Assembly: GCA_039621445.1 (NCBI GenBank)
Contig: CP154957.1
Coordinates: 35,346,227-35,410,226, forward strand
Direction of reading: 5' to 3'
DNA from: Euglena gracilis
Taxonomy: Eukaryota > Euglenida > Euglenophyceae > Euglenales
Length of the DNA stretch: 64,000 bases
Shown: piece after piece, positions 55,368-64,000 of the stretch
Layout: every line of letters starts with the position of its first letter
Numbering within the stretch: the first letter of the stretch is position 1
The notes under the pieces: model-generated
The model's database searches: none
Seen by the model: only the letters and a program-made list of their open reading frames with translations
What the model was told of the DNA's origin: nothing
Position numbers and translations under genes: made by a program

Positions 55368-56160
55368 GAGTTGCACTCAGACAGCAGCACCCATGCCTGT
55401 GGGGGTGGGGCTGGACATTCGAAAAGGCAAAATTGTGCAGGAATTTTGGAGGGAAAACTCCATTTTGGACATAAATGTCAAAGAATTAAGTGCAGCAATA
55501 AGCACAGTACAAAGCCTCAGCCAACCAGGAGAAATTGTGTCCCTGTCAGTGGACAATCAAGTAATTTACTATTACTTAACAGAAGGGGGGGGGGGGCAGA
55601 AAAGACCCCTTCAATTCCATGCTAAGACCCTTTTTCAAATGGTGTATGGAGCACAACATAAACCCGAAAGTAAAGTGGGTCGCTTCAAAGAAATGCCTGG
55701 CAGACCCCATAAGCAGGTGAGATATGGACAGGGGTGATTATTCCCTGTACCCGCGTCTTTTTCAATGGCTGAGGCAGCAGCTCAAAAAGTATATAAGCCT
55801 AAAAACAGACCTTTTTGCCTCACCAGGAAACAAAAAACTGCCACAATTTGTGGCCAGGTGGCCCCACTAGGGGGCCACAGCAGTAGATGCATTACAATGT
55901 CCACTGGACAACATGGGGGACCTTTATGCAAACCCCCCCTGGTTTGTAATCCAAAATTTTCTCCCCAGATTAACAATGTTTCCACAGGCCAAAGTTTTGA
56001 TGGTCAACCCCTACTGGGATTCAGCCACATGGTGGCCCCAGTTAATAAAAATGAAAGTTCCAGGGACCCCCTGCCTGAAAATCACCCCCTACAAGGGTAT
56101 GTTCACCAATTGCAGGGGGGAAAAAATGCCACCCCCAGGTGGCCCCTGCTTTGCATGATT
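55368..56160 (+). pseudogene. DIRS-like RNase H and DLFA-type domain
   Basis: LHSDSSTHACG, then after a frameshift GLDIRKGKIVQEFWRENSIL, VKELSAAISTVQSL and VSLSVDNQVIYYYL match the RNase H pattern (D, E, D). Then KWVASKKCLADPISR, KTDLFASPGNKKLPQFVARW, AVDALQCPLDNMGDLYANPP and VNPYWDSATWWPQLIKMKVP follow, the block that comes after RNase H in DIRS and Ngaro elements. At least three frameshifts. No tyrosine recombinase or methylase follows before 56600. Confidence 0.75.
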
Positions 56161-56239
56161 TGCTCAGGCAAATTATGGAGGGGAAACAAGCATAAAATTC
56201 AACCATTAACGATTTCCTGGGAAGAAACCCCAGTTTAAA

Positions 56240-56609
56240 TCGTTATCAAAGTGCTTTCACACTTTTATGGGTTATTTTGGACAAAATGGGGTACTGTGTA
56301 CCAGGCGTATGCTTCTGTCCCCTTCCGTTGAGGAAGTTAGGATGGAGGCAGATCCTATTAGGATCTCCTAATGGGTGCCCCTTCTCTCTCCACAGGTGGT
56401 ATTCTTCTTATACCTTTTCCTTCCTTTCCTTGGACCGGACTTGGTTATCCAGTCCGTCCTCCCTGCATTGCTCCGTGCTTTGCTTCTTGGGAAGTGGGAA
56501 AAGGGATTTTCTGTTACTCTGATTTTCAGTTTCCCAAGTAGGTGCGCCAAGGCGAAAGCGAAGGCTTTTTGGGAATTGGGAAAGGGGAATTGGGAATCAG
56601 ACGTACACT
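56240..56609. other. Possible 5' LTR region, borders unresolved
   Basis: The stretch between the DIRS-like remains and the primer-binding sites should contain the end of a 5' LTR. It ends ACGTACACT just before the first TGGTAGCAGA. No second copy lies in the window, so an LTR cannot be proved. Confidence 0.3.
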
Positions 56610-56780
56610 TGGTAGCAGATTGGTTACGATCCTATACACACTACACAAACAGAAAGGCTACCAGGTATTACACTTGGTAGCAGATTAGGTTACGATCCTA
56701 CACATACAACCCATACAGAAAGAAACGCTATCAAGTATTACACTTGGTAGCAGATTGGTTCGATCCTACGCTGACTGGCA
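56610..56780 (+). promoter_or_regulatory. Three tandem primer-binding-site copies (tRNA-iMet)
   Basis: TGGTAGCAGA occurs at 56610, 56675 and 56745, each followed by TTGGTTACGATCC or a close variant. TGGTAGCAGA is the reverse complement of the 3' end of eukaryotic initiator tRNA-Met (TCTGCTACCA), and the following GGTT-x-CGATCC resembles the complement of its T-arm. Units of 65 and 70 bp also share CAGAAAG-x-CTA, AGTATTACACT. One such site is normal for an LTR retroelement. Confidence 0.7.
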
Positions 56781-56958
56781 GCGGAGAGCCCCTGCACCGT
56801 TATTACACGGTTGCAGCGTCAACTCCCGGCTTCTAGTCAACGTCTAAGCAGACGAGCAGGCTCCGGAAGGCTCTGTACGGTATTACCCGTTACAGCCCCT
56901 CTGGTGCCAGCACAACTGCTTAGTTTTGTGGGTTTTTGCTTTTTTTGTCATCAGAAAG

Positions 56959-59900
56959 ATGCAAAGCACAGGCCCCAACCATCAATTCAATTATGCCTTA
57001 TTACAGGCATCATTGCAAGACATTGACCAAGAAAATGGGGATTGGAAGCTTTTATGTGAAAGTGCTTCCAGTTCCCACGCCGATGAGGCACAATTGATTC
57101 AATTGTCACAATTGCAACACTTGTCATCATTGACAGTGGTCGGCGATGAGCCCTCCACATCATTGGCTTCAGAGGCTAATGCGGCCTCTTCTGCACTCAC
57201 CTTGCCACAACGGGGGTATTCGCCTCTGTCTGCGGCAATGGTGCAGCTGCACACACCGGAGAGACCCGTGGTGATTCCGCCACCGGGCTTCTCTGGTGGT
57301 GGTGGGCTAGAAACCCCGTGTTTCTTTCAACCCCCACCGGCTCTTCCACCGGCAAGCCCTTACAGAGCTTTGCCACCACCCCCCGATATCGGGTGCTATC
57401 CCGCACTACCTTGGCAACCGGAGACTCGCCTCGTGGTGCCGGAATTCTCCGGTACATCCCAACCCATGGATGACTATGGGAAGGGCACTGGTGAGCTCCT
57501 CACTGCTGAGGATGTGCAGGATATTGTTGCTCGGCTTCCAGGGGATCACCCCCTTGTGAGGCAGTTCAACCATGTGCAACAATGCGTTGCAGAGTGTGCA
57601 ACCGCATTGAACAAAGTGCTTCAGTTTGATGAGGACAACCAGAAACATGTCTTCACCAAGCTGGAACACTGCTGGAATTACTTGCAGGAAGTTGGCAGAT
57701 ATTGCCAGAGGAATTTCGAAAGTGCGGGTATTGACCTTGCAAACTTTCGGGAAACCTTTGACAGAATATGCCAACAGCTCCCGCAAAACTTCCGGCAAAT
57801 TAGTGAATGCATGCATGAAGCGGAAACGCGGAATGACTCCAAGTTTCTGCACTTGCATGACTCACTACAACGGTTATCGGGACAAATGGAGTCCTGTTCA
57901 TCCGCGTTGTTACATTTGCAACAACAGTTGCATGCACGAGATTCCTCGTCTGCAACATCCAGCAGTGGTGGATTTGTGTCTATGGACCATCTCACCACAT
58001 TGTCCGCAACTCTCCATGAATCGCAACACCGCATTATGCAGTTGTGCGATGAAACGGAAAAGTTTCGGCAATTCCAGTCACAAGCCAACGAGAATTTTGC
58101 TCCCCACACGTATGTGCGGCAGTTGGAGGAGCGACTTTCCCGTTTGGAGCAGAAAACCTGCTATTGTGACGCGAATCAGGTTGGATTATCCAATCTGAGC
58201 GCGAAAGTCGCGGAAATGGCACAACGGCAGGATTCCCTGCAGTTGCAGTTGCAATCCGACATTGGCGGGATTAACTCGGCCATTGCGGGTTTGCAACAAA
58301 GCTATTCCGCACTTTCCCACCGAGTTCCGGACATTAGCGGTATTCAGACTGCTATTGGGGAACTCCAGACCCGGTATGCATCGGTGTCTACCAAAGTAAC
58401 GGAAATGCAGTCTCTACCGGCAGGTTCCAGTTTTCGGATTACCGAGAACCTTGATTTCAAGGCATTTTATGACAAAATGCTCACTAACAATCAGGAAACC
58501 TTGCAAGATTTCTGCAACAGCCTATTACGGCTTGAGGAATTGGTGAATCGGAATGCCCGATCCACGCAAAGTGATATTACCAGGTTGGATGGGCGAATTT
58601 CCGCGTTGTTGGATAAGCCACAAACCGGAAATTTGCCCGCGGGTACCACAACCGCGTTCTCGGATAACCCTGCGGCGGTTGCACCCACCACCACACCAAC
58701 CAAGGTGACATCACCTTTGCAGATTCTCTCAAATGCTGTAAAAGCATTAATGGGACAACTCCAATTATTGGATAAGTCTCACGGGAAACTTGTCCAAGAT
58801 GTTACCGGAATTTCCGAAAGGATTCCGCACTTGGATGACTTTTCCCGTTACCGCAAGCGTATTCGCGCTTTGGAGGATGAAGTTGACCGTATTTGCGGCC
58901 AACTCCAACTTGTTGAGCATTTGGAGCAAAGTGTGCATGACTTGTCTGTGGGTTTGGATAATGGGTCCAACCAACAGCGGGTTTCACACCGCAATTCGGC
59001 AGTATGCATTGCCGAAGATGCGCCAGATGCTCCAGATTCGCGTTTCCACAACCCGAATCTGGGTGCACATGCACCACCACCACCCGTGTCCCGAGTGTCA
59101 CTATCCGTGATTCCGCGAATTGTGCCACCATTGGCCTTGTCCACAACCCAAACCCAGTTTTCGGATGAATTTCCCATTACGGGAACCGAATTTTCGGAAA
59201 ACACGGCGATTCTGCCAAGTCTCCACCAAGAAATCCATCATTCTGTGCTTGTGCGTGGAATGAGCCAAACCCGTACACCGGGAGTGGGTCACACGTTGCA
59301 TGCGCGGCATACCCCCACACCGGAGTGTCCCCCTATTACGGGTGACCAACAGGGTTTGCGACCGGATTTCCGGTACCAGGATTCACCTTCACCAGAAATT
59401 TCGCGATTCCGACAAGAATCCGGAAAGGATACGCTTGGTGCTCGAGCGTACCCGGGCCCGAATCCACGGAATACCACCGAGGGCCAACAGGTTTTTCAGA
59501 AAGACCTCAAGGGCACCATCGCAATCGCGAATAAGGTGAAACCCCAGTGGGATGGTGATCCAACCACATGGAGACAGTTTTTCCGGGACTGGGAGTACTA
59601 CTGGGCATTGAAAGGGCCAACCCAGGACACAAACCCTGAGGTGATCAAGATAGAATTCATCGATTGCCTCCCTAGGGATGAAAAGGAACGCGCGCGACAA
59701 CTTGTCATTCGCTACCGCGTTTCCTTTGATGACCTGGTGGAGCAATACGCTTCCACCAGTTCAAGTTTGATCGCTAGGATTACCCTGGAGACCAAGTGGC
59801 GGCAATGCGCCCCACCCGATCGCAAATGGAAGTCCATTGACCTTTGGTATGCCAAATGGTTAGGACTTGCCGCTGAAGTGGATGAACTCAGTGAAAAGCA

Positions 59901-60936
59901 AATGCGCGAACAGTTTGACGCTGTTCTCATGCATTTCACGCCTAGCCTCATCAAGGATATCCATCGTGAGGAGTTGGCGGGTAATGCAATGACTCTTGAC
60001 CAACGCTGGAATTATGTTTCCAAGCAACTGAAGCTATCACAGCTTCTTGGTCAGATTCAATCCGCGTATACCGCACACCCAACCGCTGGATTACCGGCTG
60101 GTTCGGTGAACGCATTGCAAAAATCACCGGTTTCACCCGCTTCACCCACCACGGGATCGAAAACGCGATACCCGCGTTCTTCGGACCAAGCCACGGATAA
60201 AGTGTGCTTTTTGTGCAACAAATCGGGACATATGTCTCGGGAATGTCCTAACCCTGAAGCGCGAAAGCGTATTCAGAGTCCGCGAGGCTCGACCTCATCA
60301 CGAGGTTCGGGTTCCTCCGCGTTTTCACGCCAATCGGGCAATTCACGGTCATCGGGTCCCCGTTCCGGTGGTATTAGTCCCCGGATCCCGTTCCGCGATG
60401 AGCGGAAACACGGTACCCCTCGGGGTAGGTCACCCGGTGCCCCGGCCAAGAAGCGTGATTCTCATCGCGAGACATCGCGATCGCGTTCACGAAGCGGATC
60501 ATCTTCTTCGCGATCGTCACCGGGAAAACCCCGATACACCGGTCATGGTCGACGGGATATCCGGTCACCACGACGGTTTGACGGGAAATCGGGAAACCGA
60601 TCCCCCCGTTACCAAGAATCGCGACCCAAATCTCGGTGTTCGCTTTGTGGATCGAGTGATCACCACTCATCCAAATGTCCGCGTTCTCGTTCTCCCCGCC
60701 CTGGCCAACGTCATCGCGGTATGAATCGCGGTGACAAGGGTCACTCCTCCAACCGCCATAAAGTCGGTTTCAAGATATCTTGTTTGGAGGATGACACCTC
60801 GGCTTCGGGCAGGGAGGGGGATGAGACCACGGATACCGATTTCGACGAGGCCCGCATGGCGGTGCGCACGTTGAAATCCGTTTATACCTCTAAAAGGCCC
60901 ATAGCCGGCTATTCGGCCGGTTCGGACCTGGAGTAG
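56959..60936 (+). CDS. Gag-like polyprotein of an LTR-type retroelement
   Basis: About 1325 codons from MQSTGPNHQFN; an in-frame ATG at 56926 is less likely because it adds an intron-like hydrophobic lead. The N-terminal 800 residues are Gln/Ser-rich with predicted coiled coil (SALSHRVPDISGIQTAIGEL). A retrotransposon Gag core follows near 862-1020 (PQWDGDPTTWRQFFRDWEYY, LDQRWNYVSKQLKLSQLL). Two C-x2-C-x4-H-x4-C zinc knuckles follow, CFLCNKSGHMSREC (about 1083) and CSLCGSSDHHSSKC (about 1227), within an Arg/Ser-rich tail. It would form the particle shell and bind element RNA. There is no internal stop or frameshift in 4 kb, so the copy is young. It ends at a UAG that may be read through. Confidence 0.85.
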   Translation: MQSTGPNHQFNYALLQASLQDIDQENGDWKLLCESASSSHADEAQLIQLSQLQHLSSLTVVGDEPSTSLASEANAASSALTLPQRGYSPLSAAMVQLHTPERPVVIPPPGFSGGGGLETPCFFQPPPALPPASPYRALPPPPDIGCYPALPWQPETRLVVPEFSGTSQPMDDYGKGTGELLTAEDVQDIVARLPGDHPLVRQFNHVQQCVAECATALNKVLQFDEDNQKHVFTKLEHCWNYLQEVGRYCQRNFESAGIDLANFRETFDRICQQLPQNFRQISECMHEAETRNDSKFLHLHDSLQRLSGQMESCSSALLHLQQQLHARDSSSATSSSGGFVSMDHLTTLSATLHESQHRIMQLCDETEKFRQFQSQANENFAPHTYVRQLEERLSRLEQKTCYCDANQVGLSNLSAKVAEMAQRQDSLQLQLQSDIGGINSAIAGLQQSYSALSHRVPDISGIQTAIGELQTRYASVSTKVTEMQSLPAGSSFRITENLDFKAFYDKMLTNNQETLQDFCNSLLRLEELVNRNARSTQSDITRLDGRISALLDKPQTGNLPAGTTTAFSDNPAAVAPTTTPTKVTSPLQILSNAVKALMGQLQLLDKSHGKLVQDVTGISERIPHLDDFSRYRKRIRALEDEVDRICGQLQLVEHLEQSVHDLSVGLDNGSNQQRVSHRNSAVCIAEDAPDAPDSRFHNPNLGAHAPPPPVSRVSLSVIPRIVPPLALSTTQTQFSDEFPITGTEFSENTAILPSLHQEIHHSVLVRGMSQTRTPGVGHTLHARHTPTPECPPITGDQQGLRPDFRYQDSPSPEISRFRQESGKDTLGARAYPGPNPRNTTEGQQVFQKDLKGTIAIANKVKPQWDGDPTTWRQFFRDWEYYWALKGPTQDTNPEVIKIEFIDCLPRDEKERARQLVIRYRVSFDDLVEQYASTSSSLIARITLETKWRQCAPPDRKWKSIDLWYAKWLGLAAEVDELSEKQMREQFDAVLMHFTPSLIKDIHREELAGNAMTLDQRWNYVSKQLKLSQLLGQIQSAYTAHPTAGLPAGSVNALQKSPVSPASPTTGSKTRYPRSSDQATDKVCFLCNKSGHMSRECPNPEARKRIQSPRGSTSSRGSGSSAFSRQSGNSRSSGPRSGGISPRIPFRDERKHGTPRGRSPGAPAKKRDSHRETSRSRSRSGSSSSRSSPGKPRYTGHGRRDIRSPRRFDGKSGNRSPRYQESRPKSRCSLCGSSDHHSSKCPRSRSPRPGQRHRGMNRGDKGHSSNRHKVGFKISCLEDDTSASGREGDETTDTDFDEARMAVRTLKSVYTSKRPIAGYSAGSDLE

Positions 60937-60972
60937 GGGAGCCCGAGGTCCGAGGGCACGGACCTCTGGGCT
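60934..60972 (+). promoter_or_regulatory. UAG with downstream stem-loop: likely readthrough site
   Basis: The Gag stop UAG (60934-60936) is followed by GGG and then a stem: AGCCC+GAGGTCC (60940-60951) pairs with GGACCTC+GGGCT (60960-60966 and 60968-60972), 12 pairs with one bulged T and an 8-base loop. The frame stays open after the UAG into the protease ORF. A UAG-G context with a structure just downstream is the arrangement used for Gag-Pol readthrough in gammaretroviruses. Structure drawn by eye. Confidence 0.6.
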
Positions 60973-62352
60973 GATGAACAGATGGAGGTAGGACCTGATC
61001 AACCCTGCCCCCCCTGCCCATCTGCCTTTCTGGTCGGTACCCGGAAAATTTTCGGGTCCCCCACCCCCCACTCCAACTTTCCGCTCGGAATGTTGTGCAA
61101 AGTAGGAAAGGGTTCATGGGAAAGCTGGCAAGAAAACGCATTTTCGCCAGACCCTTCACTTTGCTTACCCCCCATGGAACTTTTGGTCCAAGCGGAAATC
61201 AAAATCCAAAATTTTTGTACAAAAGTCAAAATTCTCATTGACACTGGTTGTCGCATTGCACTACTTTTTCGGTTCGGGTTGATACCAACCCCCCTCTTGG
61301 TGAAAGCCAAGAAGCCGATCAAAATTACGACGGCTGACAACACCCCCATGTGCGGTGGTGACTTGGGATGCTTTTTGGACATTGTCCTACCCCTCATCCC
61401 CAAGCACCACTCACACCCCCCCCAACCGCAAAATTTTCCGGATACCTGGGGATATGAATCCGGAATCCATGGTTCTGACGTAATCCTGGGATACCCCTTT
61501 TTACGTCAGCACCGGCTGGTAGTGGATTGCCACTCCCACGGTTTGCGCACATCACCGTTCTCTTCATTGCCCCCCAAACCCTCATCACCTGTGGCGTCAA
61601 CCGCGATAGCCACCAATTTTTCCACACCGTTTTCGAAAACTTTTACCCCGTTACCAACCACACCAACCAACGTTTTCCACACCGGGTGTACCGAGAAAGT
61701 TCACCCCCTGCCCGTTGACACACCAACTTCCGTTCCCCATGAGGCAGGGCAAGCGAGTAGCGGTACCCCCCTCGTTCCACTGGGTTACAAGACGAAAGCC
61801 CAAAGGCCTGAAGTTATAACGGTGTCGAGTAGTCGCCCAGCTGCACTAATACCCCGTTTTCCACCAGATGTATCGCTTCCAGATACATCTGTATACCCCC
61901 CAGCAGCTTCAAAAGCGCATCCCAACTTTTACACACACCCCCACCAGACCAACATGCGCGACCAGGACCACTACTCCGACACTTCCTTCCAATGTGTGCA
62001 CTGTAGGAGAATTTCCGCCCAGCCAGATTTCGATTGTGGATGTCTAGTCCAAACACCAACACTAATCCCGATTTCGCGTAACCATACACTTGGTTGCGGA
62101 TCGCAATGCGCGACCGTACATCAAGTGCTCCAACAACGAGGTATTGCCTTGTTGTTTGGGACCGCGAAAACCGTGTCACACACCTCCCCCACCTCCATCT
62201 GGCATGATATGGACTGGGTATGTACCCATCCAACCCATCAACCCTTGGGAATGCCCCTTGGGAGTGTGGATGACACACCCTTGACCTATGTTTGCGGATC
62301 CCTGAATTGTTTCACACCCGTGCTGCCATGTCCCCCGGCAGCACTGGGGTGA
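60937..62352 (+). CDS. Retropepsin-type protease in frame with Gag
   Basis: 471 codons in the same frame as Gag after its UAG; an independent ATG lies at 60982 and another at 61177 (MELLVQAEIK). The catalytic motif is VKILIDTGCRIALLF (Asp-Thr-Gly near 61240) and the flap-side partner motif is VILGYPFLRQHRLVVD near 61485, the usual pair of retroviral-type aspartic proteases. The remainder is Pro/Thr-rich with a Cys cluster (FQCVHCRRI, DCGCLVQ). It ends TGA at 62352 without RT, RNase H or integrase. It would process the Gag polyprotein. Confidence 0.8.
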   Translation, partial: GSPRSEGTDLWADEQMEVGPDQPCPPCPSAFLVGTRKIFGSPTPHSNFPLGMLCKVGKGSWESWQENAFSPDPSLCLPPMELLVQAEIKIQNFCTKVKILIDTGCRIALLFRFGLIPTPLLVKAKKPIKITTADNTPMCGGDLGCFLDIVLPLIPKHHSHPPQPQNFPDTWGYESGIHGSDVILGYPFLRQHRLVVDCHSHGLRTSPFSSLPPKPSSPVASTAIATNFSTPFSKTFTPLPTTPTNVFHTGCTEKVHPLPVDTPTSVPHEAGQASSGTPLVPLGYKTKAQRPEVITVSSSRPAALIPRFPPDVSLPDTSVYPPAASKAHPNFYTHPHQTNMRDQDHYSDTSFQCVHCRRISAQPDFDCGCLVQTPTLIPISRNHTLGCGSQCATVHQVLQQRGIALLFGTAKTVSHTSPTSIWHDMDWVCTHPTHQPLGMPLGSVDDTPLTYVCGSLNCFTPVLPCPPAALG

Positions 62353-62777
62353 AGCGGAAACCCCCGCCCCGGGCCAGTTTCCGGCGTAGGATCGTTTTTT
62401 GGCTCCTCGAGCCGACTTGTGTCGGAAATTTTTTCCCATTCTGCACCCCCCTGTGGCCGAAACTGGGCCATCATTTCCAAGGAGAAACTTCCCAGTGGAC
62501 CCTCCCCGACCCCTGAGGGGGGTGTCACTGGGATCTCCAAGGGGGGTGTCTTTGGGGTTTCAACCCCTCCCTGCTCAGTTGAACCAGTGAGAGCCAACAC
62601 CCCCCCCTGGGTGTCATTTCTCACAGTTTCTGGGCCAAAAAGGGGGTTTTGGGGTGAAATTTGGCCAGTGGTTGCCTGAGTTGAGGAGTCCCACCCCCCT
62701 GCCCCTTTTCCCACAGATGAGGTGGGGGGAAGACAAACCTCACCTTCTTCAAATGATTGATTTTGTTGATCTTCCAT
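62286..62777 (-). CDS. Unassigned minus-strand frame opposite the protease end
   Basis: MEDQQNQSFEEGEVCLPPTS opens a 163-codon frame with hydrophilic, protein-like composition (SLEMMAQFRPQGGAEWEKIS). It overlaps the last 67 bases of the protease ORF in the opposite direction. Family not recognised; it may be the start of another element or an antisense product. Confidence 0.35.
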   Translation of the reverse strand: MEDQQNQSFEEGEVCLPPTSSVGKGAGGWDSSTQATTGQISPQNPLFGPETVRNDTQGGVLALTGSTEQGGVETPKTPPLEIPVTPPSGVGEGPLGSFSLEMMAQFRPQGGAEWEKISDTSRLEEPKNDPTPETGPGRGFPLHPSAAGGHGSTGVKQFRDPQT

Positions 62778-62813
62778 TGCAATTGAAATTCCAAACTCAA
62801 TTCTTGATTGTAA

Positions 62814-63035
62814 TTGGATGTATTTGCCCACAACAAGTACAATGGTGTAAAAGGTAAAGAGGAAAACCCTGTGAAAGAAAATGATTTTGATGCCCTTGAT
62901 GGGCAGTTAAATTTAGGATTGAGTGCGCTGATTCCTAAGCGCTCTCAAATCCCAAATCCTAGCCCATTGCATCAAAATCAACCAACCCAAGTCAAAATCA
63001 AGGTTTTCCCCCTTGATTTTGATAAATTATGCTGA
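62814..63035 (+). CDS. Unassigned 73-codon frame
   Basis: The frame reads NKYNGVKGKEENPVKENDFD and then LDGQLNLGLSALIPKRSQIP, ending VFPLDFDKLC. Composition is protein-like, AT-richer than its neighbours. It could be a scrap of the missing pol region or an exon. Confidence 0.3.
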   Translation: MDVFAHNKYNGVKGKEENPVKENDFDALDGQLNLGLSALIPKRSQIPNPSPLHQNQPTQVKIKVFPLDFDKLC

Positions 63036-63361
63036 ATTCCATCATTATTGAGCTTTGCAAACCCCTGCAAAAACTCCAGGAACTCAGGCGCCAATCTCTT
63101 AAAATTCTGTTCCAAGCGCTTGCAAGCGCTCTCACCAAATCCAACATTTTCCCTTAAAACCAAAGGAAAAATGCATAAAAAGCTTAAATTGTGCTAAATA
63201 AACCCAAAATCACCCTTTGGGAATACCTAGCATCACTCAATCTCTCTCCTTGCACAACCAAACCATGGGCGCCCTAGGAGAGGGAATTTTAATGGAAATG
63301 TTTAGAAAGCCTTAAAATTAGAGCAAAACCGCCCTCAAAAGGCCTTCTAAAAGGGAAAAAC
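63036..63361. other. Unassigned stretch
   Basis: AT-rich, with GCGCTTGCAAGCGC near 63116 as a short palindrome. Nothing else supported. Confidence 0.4.
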
Positions 63362-63442
63362 TCCGCCGCCCGGCGGTCGACCTCAAAAGGTCGTCACTCC
63401 CCCCCTTGCGACGAAAGTCGGGGGTTTCACCCCCCCTCCTTC
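63362..63442. repeat. String of short hairpins
   Basis: In succession: CCGCCGCCCGGCGG, CGACCTCAAAAGGTCG, CGACGAAAGTCG (stem CGAC/GTCG with a GAAA loop) and GGGGGTTTCACCCCC. Four small perfect stems lie within about 80 bases. Function unknown; it could be a structured RNA or an unstable tract. Confidence 0.5.
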
Positions 63443-63584
63443 TCGCTTTCCTTGGGGTGGGAATGAAAGACACTTTGAATTTTTGCAACGCAATTGCGAT
63501 AACATTGTTCGGCAACGTGCATAGGTGGTGGCGTAACGGTGAGGAGGAATCTATAACCCATAGATCCCGTTCCACCACACCGAG

Positions 63585-64000
63585 CCCCCCCCCCCCCCAC
63601 GGTTCTCACCACCGTGAAAGGAAATGGGGGTCCAACACCACTCAAAAAAAATCCTTTCTTGAATGGATAAAAATCAGCCCCCCCCCCACGGTATTCCCAA
63701 CCGTGAAGGGAATGGAGGGTTCATTATCACCAAAAATCCTTCCGGTGATAGATGAAAATCAGCCCCCCCCCCCCCCCGAGGGGAAGGCCTTGGGGAAAAG
63801 CTTGCCCCCCCCCCCGGCGAGAGGTGGGCTTGACTTGCCCCCCCCCCGAGGGGAAGGACTTGGGGAAAAAATTGCCCCCCCCCGGCGAGAGGTGGGCTTG
63901 ACTTGCCCCCCCCCCCCTCCCGAGGGGAAAGACTTGGGGAGAAGATTGCCCCCCCCCGGCGAGAGGTGGGCTTGACTTGCCCCCCCCCCGAGGGGAAAGC
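63585..64000. repeat. Poly-C/hairpin tandem arrays at the window edge
   Basis: Array 1 (about 63585-63765): C-run, CACGGT-x6-ACCGTGAA-x-GGAATGG..., A-run AATCC, GAT...AAAATCAGCC, two units. Array 2 (63777 to the edge): GAGGGGAAGGACTTGGGGA, A-run, TTGCC plus C-run, GGCGAGAGGTGGGCTTGACT, TGCC plus C-run, over three units of about 65 bp. Each unit carries a small inverted repeat beside its C-run. The array continues past 64000. Confidence 0.8.

Noticed and set aside
56240-56609. Tyrosine recombinase of the DIRS-like element
   Set aside because: I looked for the R...HxxR...Y pattern after the DLFA-type block and saw none; the element is truncated here.
1-64000. tRNA, rRNA or snRNA genes
   Set aside because: Reading for cloverleaf ends with T-arm GGTTCGA-type boxes and for conserved rRNA or snRNA phrases found only the primer-binding-site copies at 56.6-56.8 kb.

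Overview
This is nuclear DNA from a eukaryote. Coding sequence is broken into short GC-rich exons with GT-AG borders, introns reach several kilobases, most of the window is transposon debris, and poly-C/poly-G runs of 8-20 bases recur throughout. The one confidently named gene is a cyclophilin at 47.2-52.4 kb. It has a signal peptide, then a transit peptide whose first residue is Phe, then a twin-arginine hydrophobic segment, which reads as thylakoid-lumen targeting through a complex (secondary) plastid. Phe at +1 favours a red-lineage plastid. One cyclophilin intron, however, lacks GT-AG and has inverted-repeat ends, as in the nonconventional introns known from euglenids. I do not name the species.

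Layout: 0.1-2.0 kb, last exons of an unknown gene; 2.3-2.8 kb, a small TIR element carrying a retroelement scrap; 5.1-11.5 kb, eight phase-matched exons of another unknown gene, one intron of which holds a segmental duplication and a 3.0-kb TIR element; 12.6-14.5 kb, an 891-893-bp tandem duplication; 14.8-19.6 kb on the minus strand, a retroelement with a 1220-aa reverse transcriptase (RT) ORF and a second ORF overlapping it by ATGA; 19.6-27.1 kb, minisatellites, satellites and poly-C-capped mini-elements; 27.4-30.4 kb, a hAT-type element with nested insertions; 33.9-38.0 kb, a second large TIR element of the 7.4-kb family; 39.6-44.2 kb, more mini-elements and a probable gene start at 43.0 kb; 47.2-52.4 kb, the cyclophilin gene; 52.9-56.2 kb, a dead DIRS-like retroelement; 56.6-62.4 kb, an LTR-type element with Gag and protease in one frame separated by a single UAG; 63.4-64.0 kb, hairpin and poly-C tandem arrays.

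Two mobile-element groups look undescribed. The first (7407-10409, 33879-37991, 27744-27836) shares CTTAG-type TIRs, apparent 5-bp target duplications and, in its two large members, about 30 copies of a 12-bp palindrome GCGCANNTGCGC. The second comprises about eight 0.2-0.65-kb elements capped by poly-C runs, each built on a different short word that is inverted at the ends and repeated just inside. Host genes and elements are interleaved: elements sit in introns, and older fragments inside introns (49.1 kb) help date changes in younger copies (54.4 kb).

Everything was read by eye. No database search, splice predictor or folding program was run, so homology calls rest on recognised motifs and exon chains rest on phase-matched splice borders.
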